A stretch of 64,000 bases of DNA from Pseudophaeomoniella oleicola (GCA_003868215.1 QWDQ01000050.1:124001-188000); one strand, 5' to 3'; numbered from the stretch's first letter, positions 1-10,455 are shown. The notes: generated by a model from the sequence alone, not told the origin. Program-made: numbers and translations.

Positions 1-199
1 TGGTTGGCCCGTTACCGGCGAGGCCCAGGGAGCCGCTGTCTCCTCCGTCGCAAATATGCAGGCGTACTGGAAGAGCGTTGCGTGCGAGGCTTTCGCTACT
101 ACGCACACTCTCTGGTACACCTTGGATGATTGGAACGCCAGTCCTAGCTTTGGTGTCATCGGCCAGGATGGAAATGCGCTTATTGATTTCTCATGTTAG
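1..199 (+). CDS. GH17 glucan endo-1,3-beta-glucosidase, C-terminal fragment
   Basis: The frame starting at base 2 is open from the window edge to a TAG at 197-199 and encodes the last 65 residues of a secreted or wall-bound beta-1,3-glucanase of glycoside hydrolase family 17. It begins with GWP, the end of the family's ETGWP signature; the Glu of that signature, the catalytic nucleophile in GH17, lies just outside the window. It continues with an AN-x-QAYWKSVACEAF helix and the typical terminal strand WYTLDDWNASPSFGV, and ends in a lone Cys. There is no Ser/Thr-rich region or hydrophobic GPI-signal tail after the catalytic domain, so this member looks like a soluble or wall-retained enzyme and not a GPI-anchored one. 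In the family these enzymes remodel cell-wall beta-1,3-glucan. The family assignment is firm; paralogue and substrate preference cannot be told from this fragment. Confidence 0.88.
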   Translation, partial: GWPVTGEAQGAAVSSVANMQAYWKSVACEAFATTHTLWYTLDDWNASPSFGVIGQDGNALIDFSC

Positions 200-762
200 A
201 TCTAATCAACCCACAAAAACGAAAAAAGGGAGGCGTCCACAAAAGAAGGCGTCAGATAGAATTGAACAGATGGATCATTTACAACGGCTCCTCTGGTTTC
301 TTCCCTATCATTACCTTAAATTCATGTACATACCTTCAACCTAATCAAACACCTGCCGTCAGTATAAAGCATGTGGCAGACACTAAAACAAGACCAACAG
401 AACTTCAAAAACCTGTAGAAATATTTGTGAGAAGAATAAAAAACTTTTGTGTCATGGAAGAGGTCATCAAGTGATGATATGACCGTCACAACGGATAAAC
501 GCCGCTGACCAAAACTCCTTTGCTTTTGGTGTACCATTTATGGGACATTATGTCGTGATTACTCAATAGAGTATCCTCCGTACTCACTCCGAGCACCACG
601 GCACCCACCGGAATGTGTAGAAATAACGCATGAGAACCTGAGAAAGGGAAGCTTTAAGCAAAGCAACGGGTATTGACAGTTGTGAGAAGCAAGAAAGACA
701 GAAAGAGGACAAAAGGAATGGACCTTGACAGAACCTTCCACATCCTCGCTTCCTCGACCCCG
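200..762. other. 3' spacer after the GH17 gene
   Basis: An AT-rich spacer with short purine runs. I see no credible coding frame, RNA gene or repeat. It probably holds the GH17 3' UTR and the 3' end of whatever is transcribed from the minus strand at 763-1209. Confidence 0.4.
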
Positions 763-1209
763 TCAATGGACTCCTCTTTCTTCTTCCTGTAATCGATCCA
801 GATCATCGAACATCGGATCTGTGGATGTGATATCCTCATTAGGATTGTACTGTCGCTGGAGACTGAAGAAGATTTGCTCGCGGGAGATGGGGGATTGAGG
901 ATGAGATGCAAGAGCAGGAAAAGGGAGCAGCGGGTCTAAGGGACTCTGAGGTCGAAGGCGCCGTCGTTGTTGATGTGATTGTTGCAGTGGTGATGGGCTC
1001 TGAAGAACTGGGGTTTCGGGTAGGGATGGATCATAGGAATCATGTGGATCATCAGAGTGAACATGAGTACTACTGAACGAACTTTGGGCTAATGGGGATG
1101 GAGGTATTGACTGATGGGAGCGGCTGACAGGTACGGTCTCTATATAATCAGTGATTGATGCCAGGTAATCTTGAAGCCCGATCCATCTTCCGTATGGGGG
1201 AACATGCAA
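763..1209 (-). CDS. Pro/Ser-rich open frame, probable last exon of an unknown protein
   Basis: A 148-codon minus-strand frame without an ATG; it opens after an in-frame stop at 1216-1218. Residues 30 to 105 are rich in Pro, Ser, Gln and His. The C-terminus is more ordered in composition: a stretch REQIFFSLQRQY followed by an acidic end (DPMFDDLDRLQEEERG). If real, it is the terminal exon of a spliced gene whose first exons lie between 1210 and about 1800, but I could not join it to a start: the obvious acceptor upstream (TACTGCAG) leads into the in-frame stop. No family is recognised. It could equally be a chance open frame favoured by low-complexity sequence. Confidence 0.25.
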   Translation of the reverse strand: MHVPPYGRWIGLQDYLASITDYIETVPVSRSHQSIPPSPLAQSSFSSTHVHSDDPHDSYDPSLPETPVLQSPSPLQQSHQQRRRLRPQSPLDPLLPFPALASHPQSPISREQIFFSLQRQYNPNEDITSTDPMFDDLDRLQEEERGVH

Positions 1210-2108
1210 ACGGCGTCATATTGATGACTGCAGTACCTATGTTCATGAGCATACTGGTAGAACAATTCTGTGCAATTCCATCAAGCTCAATCGAGGCTCT
1301 GAGACATTAGACAAGCGAAGCGCTGCGCCATGATACTCTTCCAAGACGATACATCAATCGGAACGAAAGTAAAGCTCTGGAAAGATTGGTCCACGACGCC
1401 AGGAGAAGAGAAGTTACATAGTGATATGTAGAAGTGAGGACCGGAAGAACAGTAAGTTGCTGAGCAGATCCTCGACTTCGGGCGGTGCAGATGTAAGGCG
1501 ATCTGGCTATCTAGGCACTAAGCCCAATCCAGTCTTTATCTAATTAAGCCTCCTCCAAGTGGTGGCTGGTGGCCCTGGTACTGACCTGAATATGCATTCA
1601 CATCGCCCAGGCAGACTGCATCATGTTGTCGTGAGTTCTGTTGGTCAACATCTATTATCTCCTTGACGAAATTCGGGAGACCGAAGCTGCTTGCTAACGT
1701 CTCACTTGTTATTGTCCCTATCAGTTCCCTGCTGCTCATGGAAAGGCTTCATCCCACTCTGTACTATCGTTATCATCTCCTATCGTCGTCCTTCTCCGGC
1801 TCGACCTTCACGAGTATGTTGGTATCTACATGGATTCTTCTCCCACCATGAATTTCATTGGTTACTAGCCACCTCTATCGCAATGCCCAGAATGCGACCC
1901 ATAATGCCACAACGCCGAGATAGGTATCTCCATAATCCGATCTACGTATAGGGAGGCCAATTAGCCCAGATGTGCCTGTCGATTGCTAGATATCGGCATG
2001 CCTTAATAACTTGACGGTCTCCTGGGGTTCTGCAATGTGGTATTTCCTTTCCTTGGGCAACTTCCACGGTGCTCAGTGTTACTTTTGCAGACGTGCCTCA
2101 TAGTGAAT
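1210..2108. other. Spacer upstream of the NCS1 permease
   Basis: About 900 bases with only short, unconvincing open frames on both strands. It should contain the permease promoter and perhaps upstream exons of the doubtful minus-strand frame at 763-1209. No repeat or clear regulatory box was recognised. Confidence 0.4.
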
Positions 2109-3803
2109 ATGGCTTTCAGGAGTGTGGCCAGGTTTGACCGAATGATCAAGACCAAGCAGACAACGCATTCTGAGGCAGATGGTTCCAAGCATGGCAGATT
2201 ATCGAACATAGACCTTGAGCCTACCCCTCCGTCACAACGCTACTGGTCTGGATGGTATTTCTTCGCATTTCAGTTCACCATCGCTTTCTCGCCGACGACT
2301 TATAACATTGGGTCTTCCTTATACGCGCTAGGACTGAATTGGTGGACCATCGTGATCGCCTCTTTCGTTGGCACAGCTCTATGCTGCTTCGTGTTGTTCT
2401 TCAACTCTCGAGGGCCGGCCTGGTATCATATAGGTTTTCCGGTCTACATGCGCGCCGCTGCCGGGATCTACGGGTCACTATGGTTTCTGTTTATCAGAGC
2501 TGCTGTTGCGATATTCTACATGGGGACCCAAACCTACTATGCAAGTCAACTCGTGGCAGTGGCCATGCGCTGTATTTTCGGGCATAAATGGACCGATATT
2601 CCCAACCACTTACCGGCAAGTGCAGGCATCACGACATCAGATATGCTTGCTTTCTTCCTGACATGGTTGTTTCAATTTCCCACCGCGTGGCTCCACCCAA
2701 GTAATTCCGGGCCTCTATTCGTTGTCAAAGCCTTCCTTTCGCCGACTGCGTACATTGTCACCATGATCTGGGCTCTGGTCAAATTCGGTGGTGTCGACCT
2801 CAGTCTCGGCAGCAAGGTTGTTTCAGGTTCTGCATTGGGTTGGTCCTTTATGAGGGCCATCAATACGGTTGTCAGCGGCGTGGTTCCTCCCATGGTGAAC
2901 ATTGCTGATTTGGCGCGATATGCCAACAAGCCTAGGGATACCTGGCCGCTTATTGCTGGCCTTTTCATCAGCAAGCCTCTGGTTATCATCATTGGCTTGC
3001 TCACCACTGCAGCTGGGCTCAAGCACTATGGTGTTGCGAACTGGAATCTCTGGGATTTTTACGGCCTCGTCCTCGATGAATATTGGGGCCCGGGAACTCG
3101 AACCCTTGTCTTCCTGGGCGCTTTCATCCAAGCCTTTGGCACTGTTTGCACCAATGTCTCCAGCAATGCCATTCCAATCGGCTGTGACCTTGCCGGATTA
3201 TTTCCTTCATATTTCACCATCGTACGCGGACAGATCGTTTGCAACCTGCTGATCTGGGCTGTTGTACCCTGGCTCCTGGTGAACAGCGCCAAGAATTTCA
3301 TCACTTTCCTTGGAAGCTATCTTTGCTTCATCAGCCCCATCATTGCTTGTATGATGGTTGACTACTGGCTTATCAGGAAAGGAAACTTTCACATCCCTTC
3401 CCTCTATCACGCTGAGAGCAGCTCACCGTACTATTACACGAAGGGCGTCAACTTCCGGGCTTATGTTGCGTGGGTTGCGGGTGTGGTGCTAGTAATCAGT
3501 GGTATCTCTGGCGCGATCAAGCCAGGATCTATCAGCGAAACTGCGGTCCATATCTACAATATGGGATTCATTCTATCACTGACTACGGGTGCTGTGGTCT
3601 ACTATGTGCTTTGCAAGATCTTCCCCGTGCCGATTTATCCCACAAATCGGGATGAGGATGAGAGGCTGGAGTGGGAGGAGATGGTCCCGTTGGAAGGATT
3701 CTTTGTGGACGATGAGATTGTTCCTGACTACATCAGAAATAGGATGCTCTTTGGAGAAGAGCCAACTGTGGTAGAGAACGTGGTGGATGAGAGAAAGGCT
3801 TGA
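2109..3803 (+). CDS. NCS1-family nucleobase/allantoin permease (Fur4/Dal4/Fui1-like)
   Basis: A single exon of 564 residues. The open frame extends upstream to 2037, but ATG at 2109 (MAFRSVARF...) is the first Met and gives the short cytosolic N-terminus usual in fungal Fur-type carriers. Next comes the family hallmark LEPTPPSQRYW and about twelve hydrophobic segments. Further NCS1 features are the NSRGPAWYHIGFPVYMRA loop, a NIADLARYA motif in the middle and a late segment followed by MMVDYWLIRKGN, which is highly typical. The cytosolic C-terminus is acidic (DEDERLEWEEM). These plasma-membrane carriers co-transport uracil, uridine, allantoin or thiamine with protons. The sequence shows the family; the substrate is not decided by what I can see, and allantoin or uracil is only the most common choice. 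No nitrogen-catabolism cluster surrounds it. Confidence 0.93.
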   Translation: MAFRSVARFDRMIKTKQTTHSEADGSKHGRLSNIDLEPTPPSQRYWSGWYFFAFQFTIAFSPTTYNIGSSLYALGLNWWTIVIASFVGTALCCFVLFFNSRGPAWYHIGFPVYMRAAAGIYGSLWFLFIRAAVAIFYMGTQTYYASQLVAVAMRCIFGHKWTDIPNHLPASAGITTSDMLAFFLTWLFQFPTAWLHPSNSGPLFVVKAFLSPTAYIVTMIWALVKFGGVDLSLGSKVVSGSALGWSFMRAINTVVSGVVPPMVNIADLARYANKPRDTWPLIAGLFISKPLVIIIGLLTTAAGLKHYGVANWNLWDFYGLVLDEYWGPGTRTLVFLGAFIQAFGTVCTNVSSNAIPIGCDLAGLFPSYFTIVRGQIVCNLLIWAVVPWLLVNSAKNFITFLGSYLCFISPIIACMMVDYWLIRKGNFHIPSLYHAESSSPYYYTKGVNFRAYVAWVAGVVLVISGISGAIKPGSISETAVHIYNMGFILSLTTGAVVYYVLCKIFPVPIYPTNRDEDERLEWEEMVPLEGFFVDDEIVPDYIRNRMLFGEEPTVVENVVDERKA

Positions 3804-4053
3804 TATCAAAGGTGGACAACGCAACAGCGATGTTCGGGATGATATTTATCATAATGATTATTACGCAAATTTCCTCTCTACGTTATTTTAAGGCAGGAGG
3901 CTGCTGTGTCGCGTTGCTCCTGCCTAGTTTCACGCTTCCTCACCGAGACAATTCCTATGCCGGTTTCTCGTGAAGTAATCATGTCCATCCAGATATATTT
4001 ATGATCAAAACATCATATTCTTCAGAGCAACCTGACCATAATTACCTTCTTCT

Positions 4054-5302
4054 ATGATGGCGCCTAATAACATTACCTCTATCTTAGGCAAGCGAAGGCG
4101 CGAGTCTTTGGGAGATGCGACATCTGCGCCAGAACAGCCAGTCTCTTCAGCTGAATCGTGGATGTGTACGACTGAGGTTGAAGACACAGCTCAACCAGTT
4201 GCTGCTCCACTGGAAGAAATTGTTATTCACGTCCCTTCCGTGATTGAGGTCATCGAGCTGTCTGACAGTGAGGCAGAGGGAGAACGTGGACAAGCTGAAG
4301 GAGATCGTGATGGTGAGGTTGAGGATGTGTCAGAAAAGAGTGGTAAGTTCTCCTAGTCGAGCAGGTTATATAGCGAGGCTTCAGTTCATCATAACTTCAC
4401 TTCGTCGTCGACGACTGGTTACTGGCTGGCAGGAGCAAACCGATTCAATGACACTGACACAAAATGGTTTAGTACACACAATCAGCTCAATCTCGCAGCC
4501 TGTTCGTGTAGCCCCTTTGGCACGCTGTCCGATCCCTCAGAAAGTTCATATTTGTTCATCGCGATCAAGTTCGACTGTAACCTCGCGGCATCACACCTCG
4601 TCATCACAGTTCCCGAGTCTGACACAGTTTCTGGCCACAAGAGCGGTTGACAATTTTAAGAATGTACCATTCGAAGCCCCACTCTGGCTGTTCAGAGTGA
4701 AGCGAGATCGTAGGACAGGGAAAGCCCCCCTATGTTGGCTCGAAGACTTCAGTCCATATTCACAAGCCAGAGTCCGACTAGCAAATCCGAATGTGAATGA
4801 TCTTCCCCGATACTTTCCCCCATTTGCTCTTCACTGGTGGTATCGAACAAAGAAGCTCCCCTCCACGAGTGATGAGTTCTTCACAACGTTTTTCGATCCA
4901 GAGTTCGAAGGTGACCGTGCTGTATGGCTTCGGTATCGTGAGATCGAGGAGATGGTCTGGTGCGATCACTATGACCAGCACCCCGGCTTCTTTCAGTGGG
5001 CTAGGGTAAGCGTTGGGTTCACGGCCGGTAGCAGGAGCAGCGAAGCAGATAGACTAGCAATGCTGGAGAAAGCATGGGAGGATTTCCAGGCATTGATCAA
5101 AACGAGTATTGAACAAGGCTGGCGTCCTGTATGGAAGACGAATGGGATTGTGCATTGGGTACAGATTCCCCGCAGATTCAGCCTAAACACCGACTTTGCA
5201 AATCATCAAGCATCGCCAGTGGAAATTTTGAGACACGAGGACTTGAAGGAAGAGCAAAGTAGCAATGCATCACGAGAGAACGTGATCGAGAAAGTGGCTT
5301 GA
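4054..5302 (+). CDS. Orphan protein with a SUMO-interaction-like motif, two exons
   Basis: Exon 1 (4054-4342) starts with MMAPNN and ends at a consensus donor GTAAGT. The simplest model that keeps the frame uses the acceptor after 4511 (TGTAG) and exon 2 4512-5302, giving 359 residues. An alternative acceptor after 4432 (CTGGCAG) opens a different, coding-looking frame that stops at about 4650, so the middle is uncertain. Residues 1 to 20 carry a basic KRRRES patch (possible nuclear signal). Around residue 65 a hydrophobic VIEVIELSD is followed by an acidic run, the layout of a SUMO-interacting motif. The C-terminal 190 residues are ordered and rich in Trp and aromatic residues (LHWWYRTKKL, MVWCDHYDQHPGFFQWARV, GIVHWVQIPRRF). 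I recognise no family. A nuclear role is inference from the two short motifs. Confidence 0.55.
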
Positions 5303-6363
5303 TCGCGGACAGAATGACAACATTGGTTCGACTATTCAAGGTCACAGGTTCTCGACGCGATTTATGGCTCAAATGACTTCTCATTCAAGCACAGACGGTC
5401 TGCTGGGGGACATGACCACGCGGGCAGAGAGAATAGTATTGGTGGAGAAAGTTAGATGTATCAGTGGCACGAGTACAGGGGCGAAAATGGCATGGAGGCA
5501 ATGACAGGGTCAGCTCCTTGTGGGTAATGAAGAAGTCTGAACAAACAGGATCCGAGAAAGTCTTAGAACTCCGAGGCTGAATAGCAATTGACTATAAGTT
5601 ACCCCAGATATTAGAGGCTCCTTAACCATTCTACCCATAGATTAGTTAGATATAGGCTGATCGAAAGGGGACGAACCGGGTGCGCCGGTTATCAACGATA
5701 GCCACATGGCGAGCCCTACGAAAAGGGTCTTACTGAAGTTGCCTGATATGCAGACGAAACCAGGCCGATACGTCGAGATGTCTCTTGTTCCTGCATCCTA
5801 ATCTGCACCATGGGAAGAAGCAAGGCAGACAAAGATCAGAAGCAAGTCATCAGTGGTGTGCACCTTGACCAATCAGAGTTCTGACAGGGGTAGGCTGTGA
5901 GGCTAGCCTTGGCACACTTTTGTGGCTATGGTATTGAACCACTTCTTAGACAGAATATCTCCATGATACCTTACTCAAACACAGTCAACAAAAGGTAAAC
6001 ACTGCAAATATAGTGTTCCGTTTAGCATTGGAAACAATTGCCCAGGATCAATGTAACGTCCTTGATAGCGGAGTACCTCTCAGGTCATCCCTCGGCGGAG
6101 CAGTGAGTGCAGTAAGAGACAGGCAGAGACAGGCAGATCCAGGAGGGCAGTTCACCTTCCTGGAGGCATTGAGCTTCGAAGGTATTAAGTATATATATTG
6201 AATGTTGTTCCCAAGTTTAATCTGAAGCTTTGTCCCCATAACACTCAGACAAAGAGCCGGTGACTATCTTGTACTACCAAAGTCTTCAAACGAGCTTACC
6301 GCTTTGTGACACCATTGTCCATCCCTCTGAATTAACCTCTATCACAGTCGCACTACCTACAAG
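5303..6363. other. Spacer between the orphan gene and the vWA gene
   Basis: About 1.06 kb between two plus-strand genes. It holds a short imperfect repeat of AGACAGGCAG near 6117-6136 and otherwise nothing I can name. The last 150 bases should be promoter and leader of the vWA gene. Confidence 0.4.
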
Positions 6364-7371
6364 ATGGATCTCAACATGATTCCCACTTCTTTTGACCTAC
6401 ATCCGCTCGACCGGAAGCCCACCATGACTTTCGGGAGCTCTCTCAGGAAATTTGTTTCCAAGAAGGACAAAAATGCGAAACCATCGCTTAATCCAGCCTC
6501 ACAATCTCGAAATATGCCTGCTCTAAATCCTGCTCCAGCTAGAACAATGCCCACGAGAAGGCCAGCACCTCCTGAAGCTCCACCTGCATACTCTGCAGTT
6601 CCTCTACCAACCAGACCATCAGTTCCAGAGGCTGGCGCTCGGGCAGAGTCCAGAGACACCGCAGATTCACCATATGCATTTCTTGCGCAATTTGACACGG
6701 TCTTCCTGATCGATGACAGTGGATCCATGGCCGGCCGAAGCTGGCGGGAAACCGAAGAAGCTCTGGTCGCGATTGCTCCGATTTGCACCGAACAAGATGC
6801 TGACGGCATTGACATCTACTTCCTCAACCATCGGAGACGCAACTCTAACCTCGGCGCGTACAACAACGTCAAGACACCAGCAGAGGTTCGAGAGATCTTC
6901 AGCATCGCGCGTCCCTGGGGCGGCACTCCTACAGGTACTCGTCTGAACCACATCCTGAAACCATATCTCGCCCAAGTCGAAAAGGAGTCCGAGAAAATCC
7001 GCCAAGGTCTCGAAAGCGCCCTCAAACCCCTCAACATCATCGTCATCACCGACGGCGAACCCACCGACGACGTGACGTCCGTCATCGTGCAAGCCGCCAA
7101 GAAGCTCGACAAGCTCGAAGCCGAACCGTGGCAAGTCGGGATCCAGTTCTTCCAGGTCGGCCAGGAACCCGCCGCCGCGCGAGCGCTGCAGGAACTGGAC
7201 GACGAACTCTCAGAGGAATACGGCATTCGCGACATGGTCGACACGGTGCCATGGACCACCGGTGACGACGGCGCCACGCTGACGGCGGATGGGCTTCTCA
7301 AGGCCGTTTTGGGGAGCGTGCACAGAAAACTTGATCGCAGACGTGGGTCTGATGAACAATTGCGAACATGA
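6364..7371 (+). CDS. von Willebrand factor A domain protein with intact MIDAS
   Basis: A single exon, 335 residues, from ATG in the context AAGATGGAT. Residues 1 to 100 are basic and Pro/Ala-rich and probably disordered, and include PPAYSAVPLP, a PPxY-type site. Residues 109 to 320 form a vWA domain: FLIDDSGSM (D117, S119, S121) is the first MIDAS loop, GGTPTGT (T188 to T192) the second, and VITDGEPTDD (D230) the third, so metal binding should be intact. There is no signal peptide or membrane segment, so the protein is intracellular. Short cytosolic vWA proteins like this are common in Pezizomycotina and mostly uncharacterised; they are thought to be adaptor-like, binding partners through the metal site. 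The second half is visibly richer in G+C at third positions than the first. No partner gene is evident next to it. Confidence 0.9.
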   Translation: MDLNMIPTSFDLHPLDRKPTMTFGSSLRKFVSKKDKNAKPSLNPASQSRNMPALNPAPARTMPTRRPAPPEAPPAYSAVPLPTRPSVPEAGARAESRDTADSPYAFLAQFDTVFLIDDSGSMAGRSWRETEEALVAIAPICTEQDADGIDIYFLNHRRRNSNLGAYNNVKTPAEVREIFSIARPWGGTPTGTRLNHILKPYLAQVEKESEKIRQGLESALKPLNIIVITDGEPTDDVTSVIVQAAKKLDKLEAEPWQVGIQFFQVGQEPAAARALQELDDELSEEYGIRDMVDTVPWTTGDDGATLTADGLLKAVLGSVHRKLDRRRGSDEQLRT

Positions 7372-7783
7372 TCGTCTTTGACTCCCTCGTCTTTCGGCTT
7401 TTCATCCAGTGTCAGGCGTCAACCGGCGGCTTCTAGATTCCTGAGGGGTTTTGAGGAGTAATATTCATCAAGACACGGACGTTGGGTTTCTGTTTTTCTT
7501 TTTTTTTCTCCACAAATAGCGAATCGTCAAGGAGATCATCACAGAAAGGATACAAAGGATATAGACAACAAACTCTCCCCTGATCCCTGTTCCCTTTTAT
7601 CTTTCCTATCAAGAGCGCATGCATGCACCAGTCCAGTCCAATCCACAACAACCAGCAGCAAGCAAGCGCATCATCCATCTCCTTTCCAACATTTCCGTCA
7701 ACCCCATTCATTCATTCCGTCCAGAAGAGAGAGAGGAGATACCTTCTTCACCTTCTCTTCTCCTCTTTTCCCTCCCTCATATT

Positions 7784-7794
7784 CCCCCCCCCCC
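7784..7794. repeat. C11 homopolymer
   Basis: Eleven consecutive C after ATT, in a pyrimidine-rich spacer. Together with the C13 run 200 bases on, it gives the minus strand G tracts long enough to favour unusual structure. Length may be affected by sequencing error. Confidence 0.85.
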
Positions 7795-7987
7795 GGCTTA
7801 CCTTTGATTCATTTCACATGTCTACATGTACGTATGTACATATGTACCTTATGTATTACTATCATTATTATCAATATTATTATCAATTAAAAATTTCCAC
7901 ATCAAATAAATCACTGCCGCCTTTTTTTTTTAGTTTTTTTTTCCTTCGGCGATTTGTCTTTTTCCTTGTTTAACACGTAGTAAGGAT

Positions 7988-8000
7988 CCCCCCCCCCCCC
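7988..8000. repeat. C13 homopolymer
   Basis: Thirteen consecutive C followed by a T/C-rich stretch. It lies downstream of both converging genes, probably in a 3' UTR or intergenic. Confidence 0.85.
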
Positions 8001-8319
8001 TTTCCCTTTCCTTTTTTTGGGAGTAATATTGCTATCTTACTTGAATAAAATTTAATCAAGTCAATTTGTATACAAACCACTTGCTCCCTCTCTCTCTCTC
8101 TCCTCCTCTGAGAGAATATAATATAGCAATCTGTCCTTTCTTCTTCCTTTTTTTTTGGAATATAAATCACGTTTCTGAACCACAGATCCAAAGTTTCTGT
8201 ATGATGATATGTTGTAGATGCACAGGGGGATGATGGTATAAGAATACCAGATTCAACAACCAATCAATCCCTATAATACATGATACCAGAAGCACATCTA
8301 GCCTACGCGGTTGGAAACG

Positions 8320-8343
8320 GAAGAAGAAGAAGAAGAAGAAGAA
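8320..8343. repeat. (GAA)8 microsatellite
   Basis: Eight perfect GAA units, 190 bases downstream of the stop codon of the propeller-like gene on the minus strand. Confidence 0.85.
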
Positions 8344-8530
8344 GTTAAAAAGTAGTAGTAGAACAATAGAGGATCAGAGTGAACCTTTTTTTTTAATCAT
8401 CAATATGAAGTAAATAATAATATATATACAATGTTTAATATTGAGTTATTCAAATACTACACGAGAAAAAGGTAACGTGGACTCGCTTCAGAGGACGGGA
8501 TGTCCTGCTTGCTTGCTTGCTTCTTCACGT

Positions 8531-10455
8531 TCAAGCCTCGCACTCGTCGTCACCGGCGTCATCGGAATCGTCACCGCTAGCTGGTGAGCCTGATTCCACG
8601 GGGAGGGTTGCGGCAGTCGCAGAGGCGATTTCAGATGGGGCGGGATCAGCAGCAGCGGGGCTTGACGCGGGTGTGGCGACGGTTTGGAGAGTTGTGGGAG
8701 CAACTGCCTGGGCGGTCGTGAGTGGGGCGGATGGTGTGGTCGCGGCGACGGAGCTGGCAACAGGAGCGACTGGGGAAGAGGCAGCAGCAGCAGAGCTGGC
8801 AATAGGGGCAACTGCTGAAGAAGCAGCGACGCTTGCGGCCGGAGCGGCAGAACTTGCAGCGACGGCAGCGACTGCGCTGCTGGATGTGGCGGGTGTCGTG
8901 CTGGTGCTGGTGCTGTTTCCTCCGTTGCTGATGCAAGCGAAACTCATCTTTGTGCTGGTTGATGGCTGGAGGCCTCCACCCACGGGTGCGCTGAGATCCC
9001 AGGTCATGCTGACGTAAGGCCAGCACAGTCTGTCGCCAATGTTGACCATGTCACCGGCAACGTAGGTGTTGGTGCTCGAGATGGGGTCGCCGATCTTCTC
9101 ACCTTGGTTGTTAACGAGTTGGTAGTATGCTCCTGCAAAGGTACCGGAGCAACCCATTGCAATGTTATCGCAGTGAGGGCTTGAGATTTCTTCCCATGTA
9201 ACAAGGGCGTCGGTATCGTCGAAGGCCGCGACGTGAACATTCTCTCGGTCGATGGTGGTATCTCTTGTGAGCCAGTTGAGCTGAGAGTCACCGGCTGCGG
9301 CACCAACTGTGCTGATGGCTTCCGCTCCCTTGAGAGTCTCTTTATCGGATAGCAGACTGATAGCGACGTTTCCATTCATCATTCGTGGGTCGCATTGAGT
9401 GAAGCCTTGCCCCATCCAAGTATCTTGGGTCAAATCGACACAACCACGTGTACGCCAGGCAAAGATGTATTGGGTTGTGCCAGGGAAGTTTGCAAGAGAA
9501 GAATACGAGCCAGACATTCCTCCCATGGGTTCTCCTGACGCACCGTTGGTGACATTTTCGCCAGCAATCTTCCTACCACCCATGGTGAGTGTGGCGGTGT
9601 TAAGCCAGATTGATCCGTGATCTTCAGCGCAGATGGATGCGAATGGTGGTTCCGCAGCGGCTTCGAAAGCAATACCAGTGTTGTGACTGCAGCCCCATGC
9701 GCTAGAAGCGCCATTGATGGTTTGAAGGGTACCGTTACTGTTGACATATTCAATGGAATCACCGAAATGGCCTGAAGCGTCACCTTGATAGTCGGTGACA
9801 ACAAAGTAGGCGCCGTACATGTCTGCAGATTCCGAGTAAACGAGATCACCGTTCAGATCAGGAGCAGCCGATAGGCCTTCGGAAGCATGGACACCAGGAC
9901 CAGCAACGAAAGTGCGCCACGTCTCTTCCCCACCTGTGTAGCGGACAATGACGGGGACTGGGGTGCCGGAAGGAGGAGCATTGGTACCAGTGACGGCAAC
10001 GTTGGTAAGAAGAGCGAAACCGTCATTCTGAGCGACGAGACCACCGGCTGGTTCACCCTGTCAGTAATAGCTCGATGTATTTGAAGCAGGCATTCAAACC
10101 TTCTTTGCCTCCTGTCACAGTGACTGGTGTTCCCTTTGCTGCGAATGTTGTTGGATCGAGTTCGATGACATGGACATCAGTCTCCGAAGAATCAAGGTAG
10201 GCGAGATAGGCTGATTGCCCATCGGGTGAGAGCTAAAGAACATTATTAGAAAGTTAAAAGATGTATGATCTGGGACAATCATACAGCGAAAGGTGTTCTG
10301 CGATGATGGGGCAACGACGTCCAGTAAGCTGGCTTGACAGGATTGAACGTGTAGTTCAGATCGAGCACGTCAACGTGGTTCTCGAGGGAGGAAAGCTGAG
10401 CATATGCAGCAAGCGGCAGAGCCAAAAGGCTCGACAAAAGCAGAGACGCATGCAT
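8531..10455 (-). CDS. Secreted propeller-like protein with Ala/Ser linker and acidic Cys tail
   Basis: Three exons read on the minus strand: 10455-10285, 10232-10100 and 10047-8531, giving 606 residues. Intron 1 starts GTATGA and ends CTTTAG; intron 2 starts GTTTGA and ends AACCAG with a CTGAC branch site. Residues 1 to about 20 are a signal peptide (LLLSSLLALPLAAYAQ). The body (about 21-477) has strand-loop repeats such as LSPDGQSAYLAYLDSSETDV, followed by other lengths rich in Asp, Gly and Trp, resembling a TolB- or kelch-like beta-propeller; this is inference from pattern only. Residues 478 to about 590 are an Ala/Ser/Thr/Pro/Val linker, and the protein ends in a strongly acidic tail, GDDSDDAGDDECEA, with one Cys. 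There is no hydrophobic end for a GPI anchor. The same tail style ends the AA9 LPMO at 52459. No enzymatic motif was recognised. Confidence 0.85.

Larger units (their letters stand above)
7372..8530. other. Convergent 3' spacer with homopolymers and microsatellites
   Basis: This lies between the ends of the vWA gene (plus) and the propeller-like gene (minus). It is low in complexity: long pyrimidine stretches, T runs, two C runs (7784-7794 and 7988-8000), a CT-dinucleotide stretch near 8086-8104 and (GAA)8 at 8320-8343. Several open frames cross it but all consist of these simple tracts. It holds the two 3' UTRs and nothing else I can support. Confidence 0.6.

Noticed and set aside
1536-1951. 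Overlapping open frames on both strands before the permease
   Set aside because: Starts are non-ATG or lack family-like sequence, and they overlap one another.
8517-9017. Plus-strand Ala/Gly-rich frame of 166 codons
   Set aside because: It is antisense to the Ala/Ser linker of the propeller-like gene; the repeat composition keeps several frames open.
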